Assembly: GCA_029820295.1 (NCBI GenBank)
Contig: JALGVA010000035.1
Coordinates: forward strand, 1 to 37,316
Direction: 5' to 3'
DNA: 37,316 nucleotides
Source: Candidatus Zipacnadia bacterium
Lineage (GTDB): Bacteria > Armatimonadota > Zipacnadia > Zipacnadales > UBA5352
Both the position numbers and the translations under genes were made by a program. Positions 1 to 8,006 of this stretch are shown here, in pieces (position 1 is the stretch's first letter; the number at the start of each line of letters is the position of its first letter). The notes under the pieces were generated by a model. That model worked only from the letters and a program-made list of their open reading frames with translations. It was not told the origin of the DNA and made no database searches.

Positions 1-2748
1 CAGCGCCCGCGCCAGGCCCGGCGCTCGGCGGCACGCCGCCGCCACCTCGCGCGCGGTGGCCGCGCCCTCGATCTCGCGCGCGAGCACGATCGGCCCGTAA
101 CTCGGGAAGCCCAGCAGGTCCTGGTCGCGCACCACGCCCACGATCGCGCCCGCGTCGTCGGCGATGGCGAGGTGCTGTATGCCGTGCGCCTCCATGGCCA
201 TGAGCGCCTCGTAGATGCCCGCATGCTCGGGCACGCTGACGATGGGCGAGGTCATGACGCGGTAGACGGGCGTGGCCAGATCGCCGCCGCAGGCGACGAT
301 GCGCTCGCGCAGGTCGCGGTCGGTGAAGATGCCCACCACCTGCCCGCCCTCCGAGCGTACCAGCACCGCGCTGGAGCGGCTGGCGGTCATCAGGGCGGCG
401 GCATCGCGCACCGGGGTCTCGAGCGCGCAGAACACGGCGTTGCGGCCGATGCGGCCGACCGGCTCGTGCAGGAAGAGCATCGAGGCCTGCAGGCGCTCGA
501 TCATCGCGTCGCGCTCGGATGCCCGCTTCTCCTGCACGGTCACGTCCTCGATAGCGCCGTCGAGGAAGCGGGGCTCACCACGTTCGTCGGCGGCGGCCAC
601 GGCCCGGAGCGCCACGGTGCGCGTGGCGGCATCACCGTCGGTGACGTGCAGGCGGCGCTCCGCGCCGTGCTCGCGCAGCACCTCGGCGAGGAAGTCCTGC
701 CAGGCGCCCCCCTCGTCGAACAGCCCTGCCAGCGTGAGCGGGGCGTCCGGGTCGGCGTCCGGCCGACGCAGCAGCCTGGCCGCCGCCCGGCTGGCCGCCA
801 GCACCGTGCCCCGACCGGCGGCACGGGCGCGAAAGACCCCCGCCGGCATCGCCTCCGACAGCCGGCCCAGCGACTCGGCGCCGGGCACCGGGCAGACGTC
901 CTCCGCCTGCAGCGCGCCTGCGGTCGGGCCCAGGGGCTTGACCAGCAGCACCAGCTCGCTGCGCCCCGCGAAGGTGATGCGGCTGAGCGCCAGCACGCAC
1001 TCGACGGGCTCGCCGTCCCGGCGGCGCAACACTGCCTCGAAGCCGCCGGCCGGCTCCTCGCCCGCGACCGCGCGGTCGATCTGCTCCCACGCGCGCGTGT
1101 TGGCCGGCTCGTCGCGCGGCAGCACGTCATCGAGGTCGAGCAGCTCCATCTCGCGCGCACTCGCGCCCAGCATGCGCAGCATGATCGGGTTGGCGTAGTG
1201 CAGGCGGCCGTCGAGCACCAGCAGCGTGCCCTCGGTGGTGGCCTCGACCAACGAGCGGTAGCGCTCCGTGGACTCGCGCAGGCCCTCCTCGGCGTCGCGG
1301 CGTTCGCGCTCGAGGCGCAGGCTCTGCTGCATCACATACAGCAGCAGCAGCAGCACGATCACCGAGATCGCCACCGAGGCCTGCACCAGGCGGCGCTCGA
1401 CGGCCGCGATCTCCCGGCGCACGTCCTCGGTGTAGAGCCCGGTGCCGATGATCCAGCCCCAGGGCTCGAAGCCCTTGATGTACGACTGCTTGGGCGCCAG
1501 GCGCTCGGGGTCGTCCTTCCACTGCCACACGTAGTCGATGTAGCCCCGGTCCCGGCGGCGCACCAGCTCGGCGAACTCGACGAAGATGGGCACGCCGCGC
1601 GCGTCCCGGAAGTCGGAGACGTCCTGCCCGTCGAGGTCAGGGCGGTAGGGGTGCATGATCATGCGCGGCTGCATGTCCTGCAGCCAGAAGTAATCCTTGC
1701 CCTCGGGCCCGTAACGCAGCGCCTTGATGTCCGCGATGGCGAGGCGTTGCGCCTCCGCGCGCGACATCAGCCCCGCCTGCTCGTTGCGGTGGTAGGCTTC
1801 GAGGATGCTCCACGCCGAGTTGGTCAGCTCGCGGATCATCTCGCGCTTGCGTTCCATCAGCGAGCGCTCGAAGGCCGGAAGGAAGACCGCGAAGATCGCG
1901 GCCACGAAGAGCGCGACGGCGAGAACCGTCGGGAAGACCACGTGGAAGGCGAAGTGCCGGCGGCGCAGGCGCACGCGCGGGGCGGAGGTGGCCTCCGTGA
2001 TGACGCCGACCTGCCCGACCTCGGAGCCGCAGCACACCGCATCGCGGAAGAGCTTCCAGCGCTCGGTGGGCATGTCCACGCCCAGCCGCTGCTCGCCGAC
2101 GCCGCGGCGTTCGTGCGCATCCGAGCCGCCGCACACCAGCAACCCCACATCGTCCGCCATCGCCGCCAGGCGCTCGCGCTGCTCGGGCGAGTGTCCGCCG
2201 TAGTAGGCCTCGACGCCATCGAGGCCCGCATCGCGCAGCTCGGTCAGCAGGGCGCGCAGGTGCTCGGGGTCGGGCTCGAGCGCCAGCGGGTGGGCGAGGA
2301 AGGCCCGGCCGCCCGCGCGCCGGATCAGGGCAATGGCGTCGGCGATCTCGATCCAGCCGCCCGCGCCGGTGCCCGGGGCTCGCGAGTCCTGCGCCCGGCG
2401 GCGGGGGCGGTCGCGCATCGAGCCGGCGACGCTGTGCGGCGCCCGTGCCCGGCGCAGTGAGGCGAGGGTGGCGCGCAGCTCGGGGTCGTCGGGGTCGAAG
2501 CCGAAGCCGAGCAGGTGCGCCTCCCGCCCGTTGCAGCGCACCGTCAACTCGACGCCGGTGACGAAGCCGATGCCGCGCCGCGCCAGCCCGTGGCGGAAGC
2601 CGCGCAGGCCGTCCACGCAGTCGTGGTCGGTGAGCGATGCGAAGGCCACGCGGTCGTCGGCCAGCGCGGCGGCCAGCTCGCGCGGCAGCAGCGTACCGTC
2701 GCTGTAGGTCGAGTGGCAGTGGAAGTCGATGCGCGTGACCGCGTCCAT
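1..2748 (-). CDS. PHP-TM-Cache-TM-PAS-CBS signalling protein, 3' end beyond window
   Basis: The minus-strand frame is open from the ATG at 2748 to base 1, giving 916 residues without a stop. Residues 1-230 are a PHP phosphoesterase domain: DFHCHSTYSDGT near the N-terminus, then TDHD, LAHP and SDAHE, the usual metal-binding set. A membrane segment lies near 265-287, followed by a single Cache sensor domain ending in KGFEPWGWIIGTGLY (about 293-446). A second membrane segment is near 450-475. A PAS domain starting RYRSLVEATTEG, a weaker second PAS, and two CBS motifs (about 756-880) follow. The visible end resembles the stretch that precedes DUF294 nucleotidyltransferase domains, so such a domain may lie outside the window (inference). 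An in-frame ATG at 2787 is an alternative start; neither has a strong ribosome site. It is head-to-head with the gene at 2917. It probably couples an external ligand to cytoplasmic nucleotide or phosphoester chemistry. Confidence 0.85.
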   Translation of the reverse strand, partial: MDAVTRIDFHCHSTYSDGTLLPRELAAALADDRVAFASLTDHDCVDGLRGFRHGLARRGIGFVTGVELTVRCNGREAHLLGFGFDPDDPELRATLASLRRARAPHSVAGSMRDRPRRRAQDSRAPGTGAGGWIEIADAIALIRRAGGRAFLAHPLALEPDPEHLRALLTELRDAGLDGVEAYYGGHSPEQRERLAAMADDVGLLVCGGSDAHERRGVGEQRLGVDMPTERWKLFRDAVCCGSEVGQVGVITEATSAPRVRLRRRHFAFHVVFPTVLAVALFVAAIFAVFLPAFERSLMERKREMIRELTNSAWSILEAYHRNEQAGLMSRAEAQRLAIADIKALRYGPEGKDYFWLQDMQPRMIMHPYRPDLDGQDVSDFRDARGVPIFVEFAELVRRRDRGYIDYVWQWKDDPERLAPKQSYIKGFEPWGWIIGTGLYTEDVRREIAAVERRLVQASVAISVIVLLLLLYVMQQSLRLERERRDAEEGLRESTERYRSLVEATTEGTLLVLDGRLHYANPIMLRMLGASAREMELLDLDDVLPRDEPANTRAWEQIDRAVAGEEPAGGFEAVLRRRDGEPVECVLALSRITFAGRSELVLLVKPLGPTAGALQAEDVCPVPGAESLGRLSEAMPAGVFRARAAGRGTVLAASRAAARLLRRPDADPDAPLTLAGLFDEGGAWQDFLAEVLREHGAERRLHVTDGDAATRTVALRAVAAADERGEPRFLDGAIEDVTVQEKRASERDAMIERLQASMLFLHEPVGRIGRNAVFCALETPVRDAAALMTASRSSAVLVRSEGGQVVGIFTDRDLRERIVACGGDLATPVYRVMTSPIVSVPEHAGIYEALMAMEAHGIQHLAIADDAGAIVGVVRDQDLLGFPSYGPIVLAREIEGAATAREVAAACRRAPGLARAL

Positions 2749-2916
2749 GTGCCCACAACCGGCGCCGGGATGGGTGCGCGCGAGCATGGACGGCATTCGC
2801 CGGATGCGCGGGCTTTCCTTCCGGCCGGGGAAGGGCGGCCGACCGGGATCGGAGAAGTGAAACACGCTCCGCAGCCGACACCGCAGAGCACACCGCTTGC
2901 GCTGGAGGGCTGACCC

Positions 2917-5900
2917 ATGAGACGCCTGCTTGCCCTGACGCTGCTGGTCCTCGTGCCGGGGAGCCTGGCCGTGGGCTGGGCCGCCACGACGCCCGAGGAA
3001 CTCGAGGAGAACCACTCGCTGGAAACGTCCATCGTCACGCCGCACAAAGCCTGGGCGCGCGGGCACGTGGGCGGGCCGGTGCGCGCGCTGTTCTTCGTCT
3101 TCGGCGGCCACTACGGCCCCGACTGGGGCGAGCCCGGCACGCGCCTGCGCGAGGTGGTCGAGCTGTCCCAGCGCTTCGACATTGACGCCGAGGCGGTCTT
3201 CTTCTCGCGGCGCGGCGATGTCTGGTCGTTCCACGGGGGCAAGGATGGCGAGGAGCGCGCCCTGCGTCTGCTCGCCGAACCGCACGACCTCTACGTCATC
3301 GCCGGCTTCCCCATGGAGAAGCTGCCCGGAGAGGTGCAGTACCGCATCCTCGAGCAGGTGGTCGGGGGCGCCGGGCTGCTCTACTGCGGACAGGACGCCT
3401 CAGAGTACCTGACCGACAAGCGGCGCATCACGCCGACGCCGGCAATGCTGGCGGCCGGCCTCCCCGCTATCCCCACCGGCTCCGAGAGCGTGCCCCAGGT
3501 CGCCGCCGAGGTCGCCTCCGGCTACCGGCTCCGCGACGGGCGCGCCGCGTGGCTGCGCTACCCGGCCTGGGCGCTCACGCCCCGCGAGCCGTTCTCGTGG
3601 CGCGGTCTGGCCGACTATGAGTACCGCATGCTGCTGGTCGGCCGGGCGGCTCTCTGGGCGGCGGGGCGCGAGGGCGCGGTGCAGGTCAGCTCGGTGTGCG
3701 GCGACGAGCCGCTGCACGTGCGGCGCGATGATCCCGACGCCCGCGCCCGCGTTACGCTGGCCACGACCGGCGATCAGCCGGCGGAGGTGACGCTTGCGCT
3801 GGAGCTGCGCCGGCCGGTCGATGGCGCGACCTGGGAGCTGCCGGAGCAGTCGGTGACCGTGGCGGCGGACCGGGGCGCGAGTGTAGCCGTGCCGCTGCCC
3901 ACGCTGCGCGCGGGCGAGTATTACCTCGATGCCGTCGTGCGCAGCGACCGCGGCGTGGAGGCCTGCGGCGCCGGCAACCTGGTGGTGGACAGCGAGTTCG
4001 GCGTGCAGGCCGTCGCCCTCGACGCCGACTTCGTCGAGCACGGCGAGACCATCACCGGGACCGCCACGCTGCGCGGGCAGGCCCCCGCCGGGAGCGTGCT
4101 GCGCGTGCGCTTCCGCGACTCCTACGACCGCGTCATCGCCCAGCAGGACCTGCCGGTGAACGCCGGCCAGGCGGCCTACGGGTTCGAGTACGCGCCCGCC
4201 CCGGACGCGACCATCGAGATCCGCGCCGAGGCGGTGCTGCTGGTTGACGGCCGGGAGATCGAGATGCAGCAGGCGCTCTTCACCGTCCCCGAGCGGCGCC
4301 ACGGGCGGATGAATTTCGTGCAGTGGGACACCCCGCGCGATGTGCTCGGCCTCTATCAGTGGGAGGTGCTCAAGCGCGCCGGCTGGCAGATATCGCTGCT
4401 TGGGAGCATGGGTGGGCTGACCGCGCAGCCGTCCGCAACGCGCGCCAGCGACGTCTCGATGGTGCCCTACAGCACGCGCATCCTCGATCAGAAGGACGAC
4501 AACGGCTTCATGCAGCCGGTGTGCTGGAACGATGAGCCCGCCGTGGACGAGTACGTGCAGGGCATCGTGGACAACCAGGCGCGGCTGCGCGAGCAGGGCG
4601 TGTTCGTCTACTCGCTCGGCGATGAGGGCGTCACCAGGGGCTGCTGCGTGCACCCCGCCTGCATCGACGCCTACCGGCGGTGGCTCGAGGAGCAGTACGG
4701 GACCATCGCCGCACTGAACGAAAGCTGGGGCGAGGACTACGCGAGCTTCGCCGAGGTCGATCTGCTCGACCGCGCCGACAACATGGAGTCGGCCGCGCGC
4801 GAGAGCTGCCCGCCGCGCTGGTACGACCGCCAGGCGTTCGCGCGCTGGAACCTGTCGAACTTCGTCGGCCGCTTCGTCACCGCGTACTCGGACCTCGACC
4901 CGCAGGCGCTGACCGGCTACGAGGGCACCGGCCGGTTCGGCGACGACTACGACGCGATCTGCGGCACCAACCTGTTCTACGGGCCCTACCCGAGCATCGG
5001 CGACGACCTGGTGCGCTCGATCTTCCCACGCGAGCGCGTGCGCTCCAACTGGATGGGCTACTCGAAGACCGGCGACGCGCTCTGCGACGCGGCCTGGCGC
5101 ATGGTCATGAAGGGCATGGACAGCATCTGGTGGTGGATGTGGGACGGCATAGGCACTTACCGCGGCTACGTGCGGCCCACGATGGACCTGTGGCCCGCGA
5201 CCGAGGACGTGACCGCCGAGATGCGCCCGGTGCAGCGCGGCCTCGGCGACCTGATCATCAACTCGGAGATGGCGCACAGCGGCGTCGCGTTCTTCTACTC
5301 GCTACCTTCGGCGATCGGCTCGAGCTTCGACCAGGGCAACAGCTTCACCGCGCCCAAGGCCACGCACGAGGCGTGGGCGGAGATGACCTGGGAGCTGGGC
5401 CTGGACTTCCGCTACCTGACCAGCAATCTGCTCACCGCGGGCGAGCTGACCACCGACGAGTTCCGCGTGCTGATGCTGCCGATCACGCAGGCGATCGCGC
5501 CTGAGGAGGCCGAGGCTATCCGGGCCTTCGTGCAGGCCGGCGGCACGGTGATCGCCGACGTGCGCCCGGGGGTCTTCGACGGCCACTGCAAGGCCATCGA
5601 GCCGGGCGCGCTGGATGACCTGTTCGGCATCACGCGCACGTCCCGCGAGGCCGCGGTCACCGGGCCGCTGGCGCTCGGCACGGAGCTGGATGGTACGCCC
5701 ATCGAGGCGAGCTTCAGCGAGGTCAGGCTGGACCCGGGCGTGCAGGCTGCAGGCGCAACCGCGCTGGCGCAGGCGGGCGAGATCCCGGTGCTGCTGGTCA
5801 ACCGCGTGGGTGAGGGGCGCGCGATCCTGCTCAACTTCCAGCTCCCGGCCGCGCGCGTCGAGGACGACCCGGACGTCGCGGCGGCGTGGGATGTGCTACG

Positions 5901-6519
5901 GGCGCTCTACGCGGCGACCGGCGCCGGCTCGCCCATGCAGATGACCGCCCCCGACGGCGGCGCGCTGCCCTTCTGCGAGACGCGCTACTGGCGTAACGGC
6001 GATGCCCTGGTCTTCGGCGCCTACCGCAAGATGCGCTGCGCGTGGTTCAACCCGGGCTCGGGGACCGTTGCCGGGGAGCCGGTCGAGGCCCGCATCACGG
6101 TGCCTGCGGGCTACCACGCCTACGACCTGCGCGCCGGCGAGTACCTGGGCGAGGTCACGCAGATCGACGCCACACTGCGCTGGGGTCGCGCGAACTTCTA
6201 CGCGCTGGTCCCGTATCGGCTCGAGGGCCTGGGCGTGGCTCTCTCTTCGGCATCGCCCGAGGCGGGCAGTACGCTCACCGCGACCGTGACCCTCGACGCG
6301 CCCGCGAGCAGCCGCGCGCAGCATGCAGTGTGGCTGCAGGTCGTCGATCCGGCCGGTAACGAGCCGCTGTGGGGTCAGCGCGTGGTGCTGCTCGAGCGCG
6401 GCACGGGCGAGGCGCAGTTCACCATGGCCTACAACGATGCTCCGGGGCGCTGGCGTGTGCGCGCGACCGAGCTGTTCAGCGGACAGACTGCCGAGGCGGC
6501 GTGGACGGTGGGTGAGTGA
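2917..6519 (+). CDS. Secreted GH42-like beta-galactosidase family protein
   Basis: The 1200-residue protein begins with a signal peptide (about 1-23, ending GWAA). The ATG at 2917 has GGAGG about 8 bases upstream. An N-terminal region with beta-sandwich character runs to about 460. A TIM barrel follows, starting near FVQWDTPRD (467). SLGDEG gives a candidate acid/base Glu570, followed by a Cys motif (GCCVHPAC) and YRRWLEEQYGTIAALNESWG, a stretch typical of GH42 enzymes. A glutamine-amidotransferase-like 'trimerisation' domain lies about 790-990 (FVQAGGTVIADVRPG). The last 200 residues look like beta-rich accessory domains. GH42 normally cleaves beta-galactosides, but the protein is nearly twice the usual length and has DE where NE is usual, so the substrate is uncertain. 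It is probably periplasmic or extracellular and co-transcribed with the next gene. Confidence 0.8.
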   Translation: MRRLLALTLLVLVPGSLAVGWAATTPEELEENHSLETSIVTPHKAWARGHVGGPVRALFFVFGGHYGPDWGEPGTRLREVVELSQRFDIDAEAVFFSRRGDVWSFHGGKDGEERALRLLAEPHDLYVIAGFPMEKLPGEVQYRILEQVVGGAGLLYCGQDASEYLTDKRRITPTPAMLAAGLPAIPTGSESVPQVAAEVASGYRLRDGRAAWLRYPAWALTPREPFSWRGLADYEYRMLLVGRAALWAAGREGAVQVSSVCGDEPLHVRRDDPDARARVTLATTGDQPAEVTLALELRRPVDGATWELPEQSVTVAADRGASVAVPLPTLRAGEYYLDAVVRSDRGVEACGAGNLVVDSEFGVQAVALDADFVEHGETITGTATLRGQAPAGSVLRVRFRDSYDRVIAQQDLPVNAGQAAYGFEYAPAPDATIEIRAEAVLLVDGREIEMQQALFTVPERRHGRMNFVQWDTPRDVLGLYQWEVLKRAGWQISLLGSMGGLTAQPSATRASDVSMVPYSTRILDQKDDNGFMQPVCWNDEPAVDEYVQGIVDNQARLREQGVFVYSLGDEGVTRGCCVHPACIDAYRRWLEEQYGTIAALNESWGEDYASFAEVDLLDRADNMESAARESCPPRWYDRQAFARWNLSNFVGRFVTAYSDLDPQALTGYEGTGRFGDDYDAICGTNLFYGPYPSIGDDLVRSIFPRERVRSNWMGYSKTGDALCDAAWRMVMKGMDSIWWWMWDGIGTYRGYVRPTMDLWPATEDVTAEMRPVQRGLGDLIINSEMAHSGVAFFYSLPSAIGSSFDQGNSFTAPKATHEAWAEMTWELGLDFRYLTSNLLTAGELTTDEFRVLMLPITQAIAPEEAEAIRAFVQAGGTVIADVRPGVFDGHCKAIEPGALDDLFGITRTSREAAVTGPLALGTELDGTPIEASFSEVRLDPGVQAAGATALAQAGEIPVLLVNRVGEGRAILLNFQLPAARVEDDPDVAAAWDVLRALYAATGAGSPMQMTAPDGGALPFCETRYWRNGDALVFGAYRKMRCAWFNPGSGTVAGEPVEARITVPAGYHAYDLRAGEYLGEVTQIDATLRWGRANFYALVPYRLEGLGVALSSASPEAGSTLTATVTLDAPASSRAQHAVWLQVVDPAGNEPLWGQRVVLLERGTGEAQFTMAYNDAPGRWRVRATELFSGQTAEAAWTVGE

Positions 6520-6542
6520 TGATGCGCAGCGGAGGGACGATC

Positions 6543-7709
6543 ATGAGGTCGGCGATCCGGATGAGCGCATTCCTGATGGCGGCAGCCCTGCTCGGCAGCC
6601 TCGCCTTCGGCGCCGAGGGCGACAGTGTGAGTGCGACCGACAGCGGCGTGAGCACGCACCCGGCGAGCTGGGAGTGCACGCCCGGGCACCCGATCGAGAA
6701 GCGCGACTTCTCGCTCGACAACGGGCTGATCCACTACAGCTTCGCGTACTCGGGCTGCGTGCACCCCTCGCACGGGGAGAAGCGCCCCTCATCCGAGGGC
6801 AACTTCGGCATGCCGACGCCCACCCGCGCCAACTTCTACGCCGGCGGGTTCCTCGGTGTCATCATCAACGGGGAGGACGCGATCACCTACCGCGTAGAGG
6901 ATATGCAGGTGCTGGAGGAGGGTGAGCGCGGCTCGGTGCAGGCGATCTTCGCCCACCCCGATGCTGAGGTCGGCCTGCGCCTGATGCTGCTGCCCCACAG
7001 CAACCACGTGCTGGCGCTGGTGCGCTGGGCGCCGCGTGAGGGCGCGGCCATCGAGAGCGTGCGGGTGAAGCTGATCACCTACCCGAGCTTCTTCACCACC
7101 TTCCACAACCGCCAGGGCGAACGCCACTGCCGCACACCGCGCGCCGACCAGCAGGAGGTCAGCACGCTCGAGATCGTGCCTGGCGAGGACGCCTACCTTT
7201 ACTACTACGATGCGATCTTCGATGTGGCGCGCGGCGAGGGCGACGGGCCGTGCGCGACCGTGCTCGGGCCCGAGGGCGTCATCGGCGGACAGGTCGCCAT
7301 CAACGCCTACCCGGTCACCAGCTTCATCGACTTCGATCCGGCGGCGGGCGAGGCGCGGCTGGCGCTCTACGACTTCGCGGGCCTGACCAACGCTGAGGCG
7401 CAGGCCTACCTTGACGAGAACTGGCAGGCCGACCAGGCGGAGTTGGGGCAGATCGACTTCCGCCCGGCGGCGGCGCGCACGCTGGACGTGGCGGCCTTTG
7501 CGGAGCAGGTGCGGGGGCTGCTGACGGCCGCCGCCGACGATGGCGAGGCGCTGGCGCCGCGGGTCGAGGAGCTGCTGGGCAAGCTCGAGGAGGCACAGGC
7601 GAACGCCACGGCGGGCGATTGGCGGGCAGAGGCGAGTCTGAGCGGGCTGCTGCGCGATTCCGAGGCGCTGCTGTGGAAGCTGCGCATCTTCGCGCTGCTG
7701 AACGGGTGA
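6543..7709 (+). CDS. Secreted protein of unknown function
   Basis: I do not recognise a family. The chosen start is the ATG at 6543, because GGAGGG sits 7 bases upstream and the frame then opens with a clean signal peptide (MRSAIRMSAFLMAAALLGSL, cleaved near FGA). An upstream in-frame ATG at 6516 overlaps the stop of the preceding gene but would add charged residues before the signal. The mature protein (388 residues in total) is rich in aromatic and beta-prone segments, for example NFYAGGFLGVIINGEDAITY. It ends in a helical, alanine- and glutamate-rich tail from about residue 290. It lies 23 bases behind the GH42-like gene with no terminator between them, so a two-gene operon and a shared role in glycan handling are likely. 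An accessory or binding protein, or a new lyase-like beta fold, are both possible. Confidence 0.75.
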   Translation: MRSAIRMSAFLMAAALLGSLAFGAEGDSVSATDSGVSTHPASWECTPGHPIEKRDFSLDNGLIHYSFAYSGCVHPSHGEKRPSSEGNFGMPTPTRANFYAGGFLGVIINGEDAITYRVEDMQVLEEGERGSVQAIFAHPDAEVGLRLMLLPHSNHVLALVRWAPREGAAIESVRVKLITYPSFFTTFHNRQGERHCRTPRADQQEVSTLEIVPGEDAYLYYYDAIFDVARGEGDGPCATVLGPEGVIGGQVAINAYPVTSFIDFDPAAGEARLALYDFAGLTNAEAQAYLDENWQADQAELGQIDFRPAAARTLDVAAFAEQVRGLLTAAADDGEALAPRVEELLGKLEEAQANATAGDWRAEASLSGLLRDSEALLWKLRIFALLNG

Positions 7710-8006
7710 CGGGGGACGGGCCCGCAGTCGCGTGCAGGCAGCCCTCGCCGTCCGCCGTTGCCGTTGCGGGGTGTGAACTCGCAACACGCCGCACGTTAGC
7801 GTTGTCCTGTGCAGGGCCCGGCCTGTCGGGCATTCGTCGTTCTGTTCTGCGACAACGGCACCCTCGAGGACGCTGACAGGCCGGGAAGCCCGTCCTGCGA
7901 TGACGGCGCGAGAGGAACGTCACGGCAGGCCGGGCGGGGCTTCGCCGCAGGGCGGAGGACGGCCCGCAGGCGGCCCAGCCTCGGAGTTGTCCGGTGATGC
8001 CCGTGG
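7710..8006. other. Convergent intergenic region without a recognisable gene
   Basis: These 297 bases separate two gene 3' ends. Near 7749-7765 is a reversed run of the GGCAAC-type short repeat that also precedes hairpin elements elsewhere in the window. Near 7932-7970 there are GC-rich self-complementary stretches (GGGGCTTCGCCGC) that could form a weak hairpin. I see no U-run terminator and no convincing reading frame. Confidence 0.5.

Noticed and set aside
172-2460. A 762-codon plus-strand open frame
   Set aside because: It is exactly antisense to the PHP-Cache-PAS-CBS gene, which has recognisable motifs throughout; the plus-strand translation is His/Arg/Ala-rich with no domain.
3400-5277. 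A 625-codon minus-strand open frame
   Set aside because: It is antisense to the GH42-like gene and made of low-complexity Arg/Ala/Val/His sequence, typical of GC-rich shadows.
7828-7870. Possible sulfatase fragment (AFVVLFCDN reading) in the intergenic region
   Set aside because: About 14 bases match the start of the sulfatase at 15169, but nothing beyond that matches and there is no CxPSR motif nearby; chance is likely.
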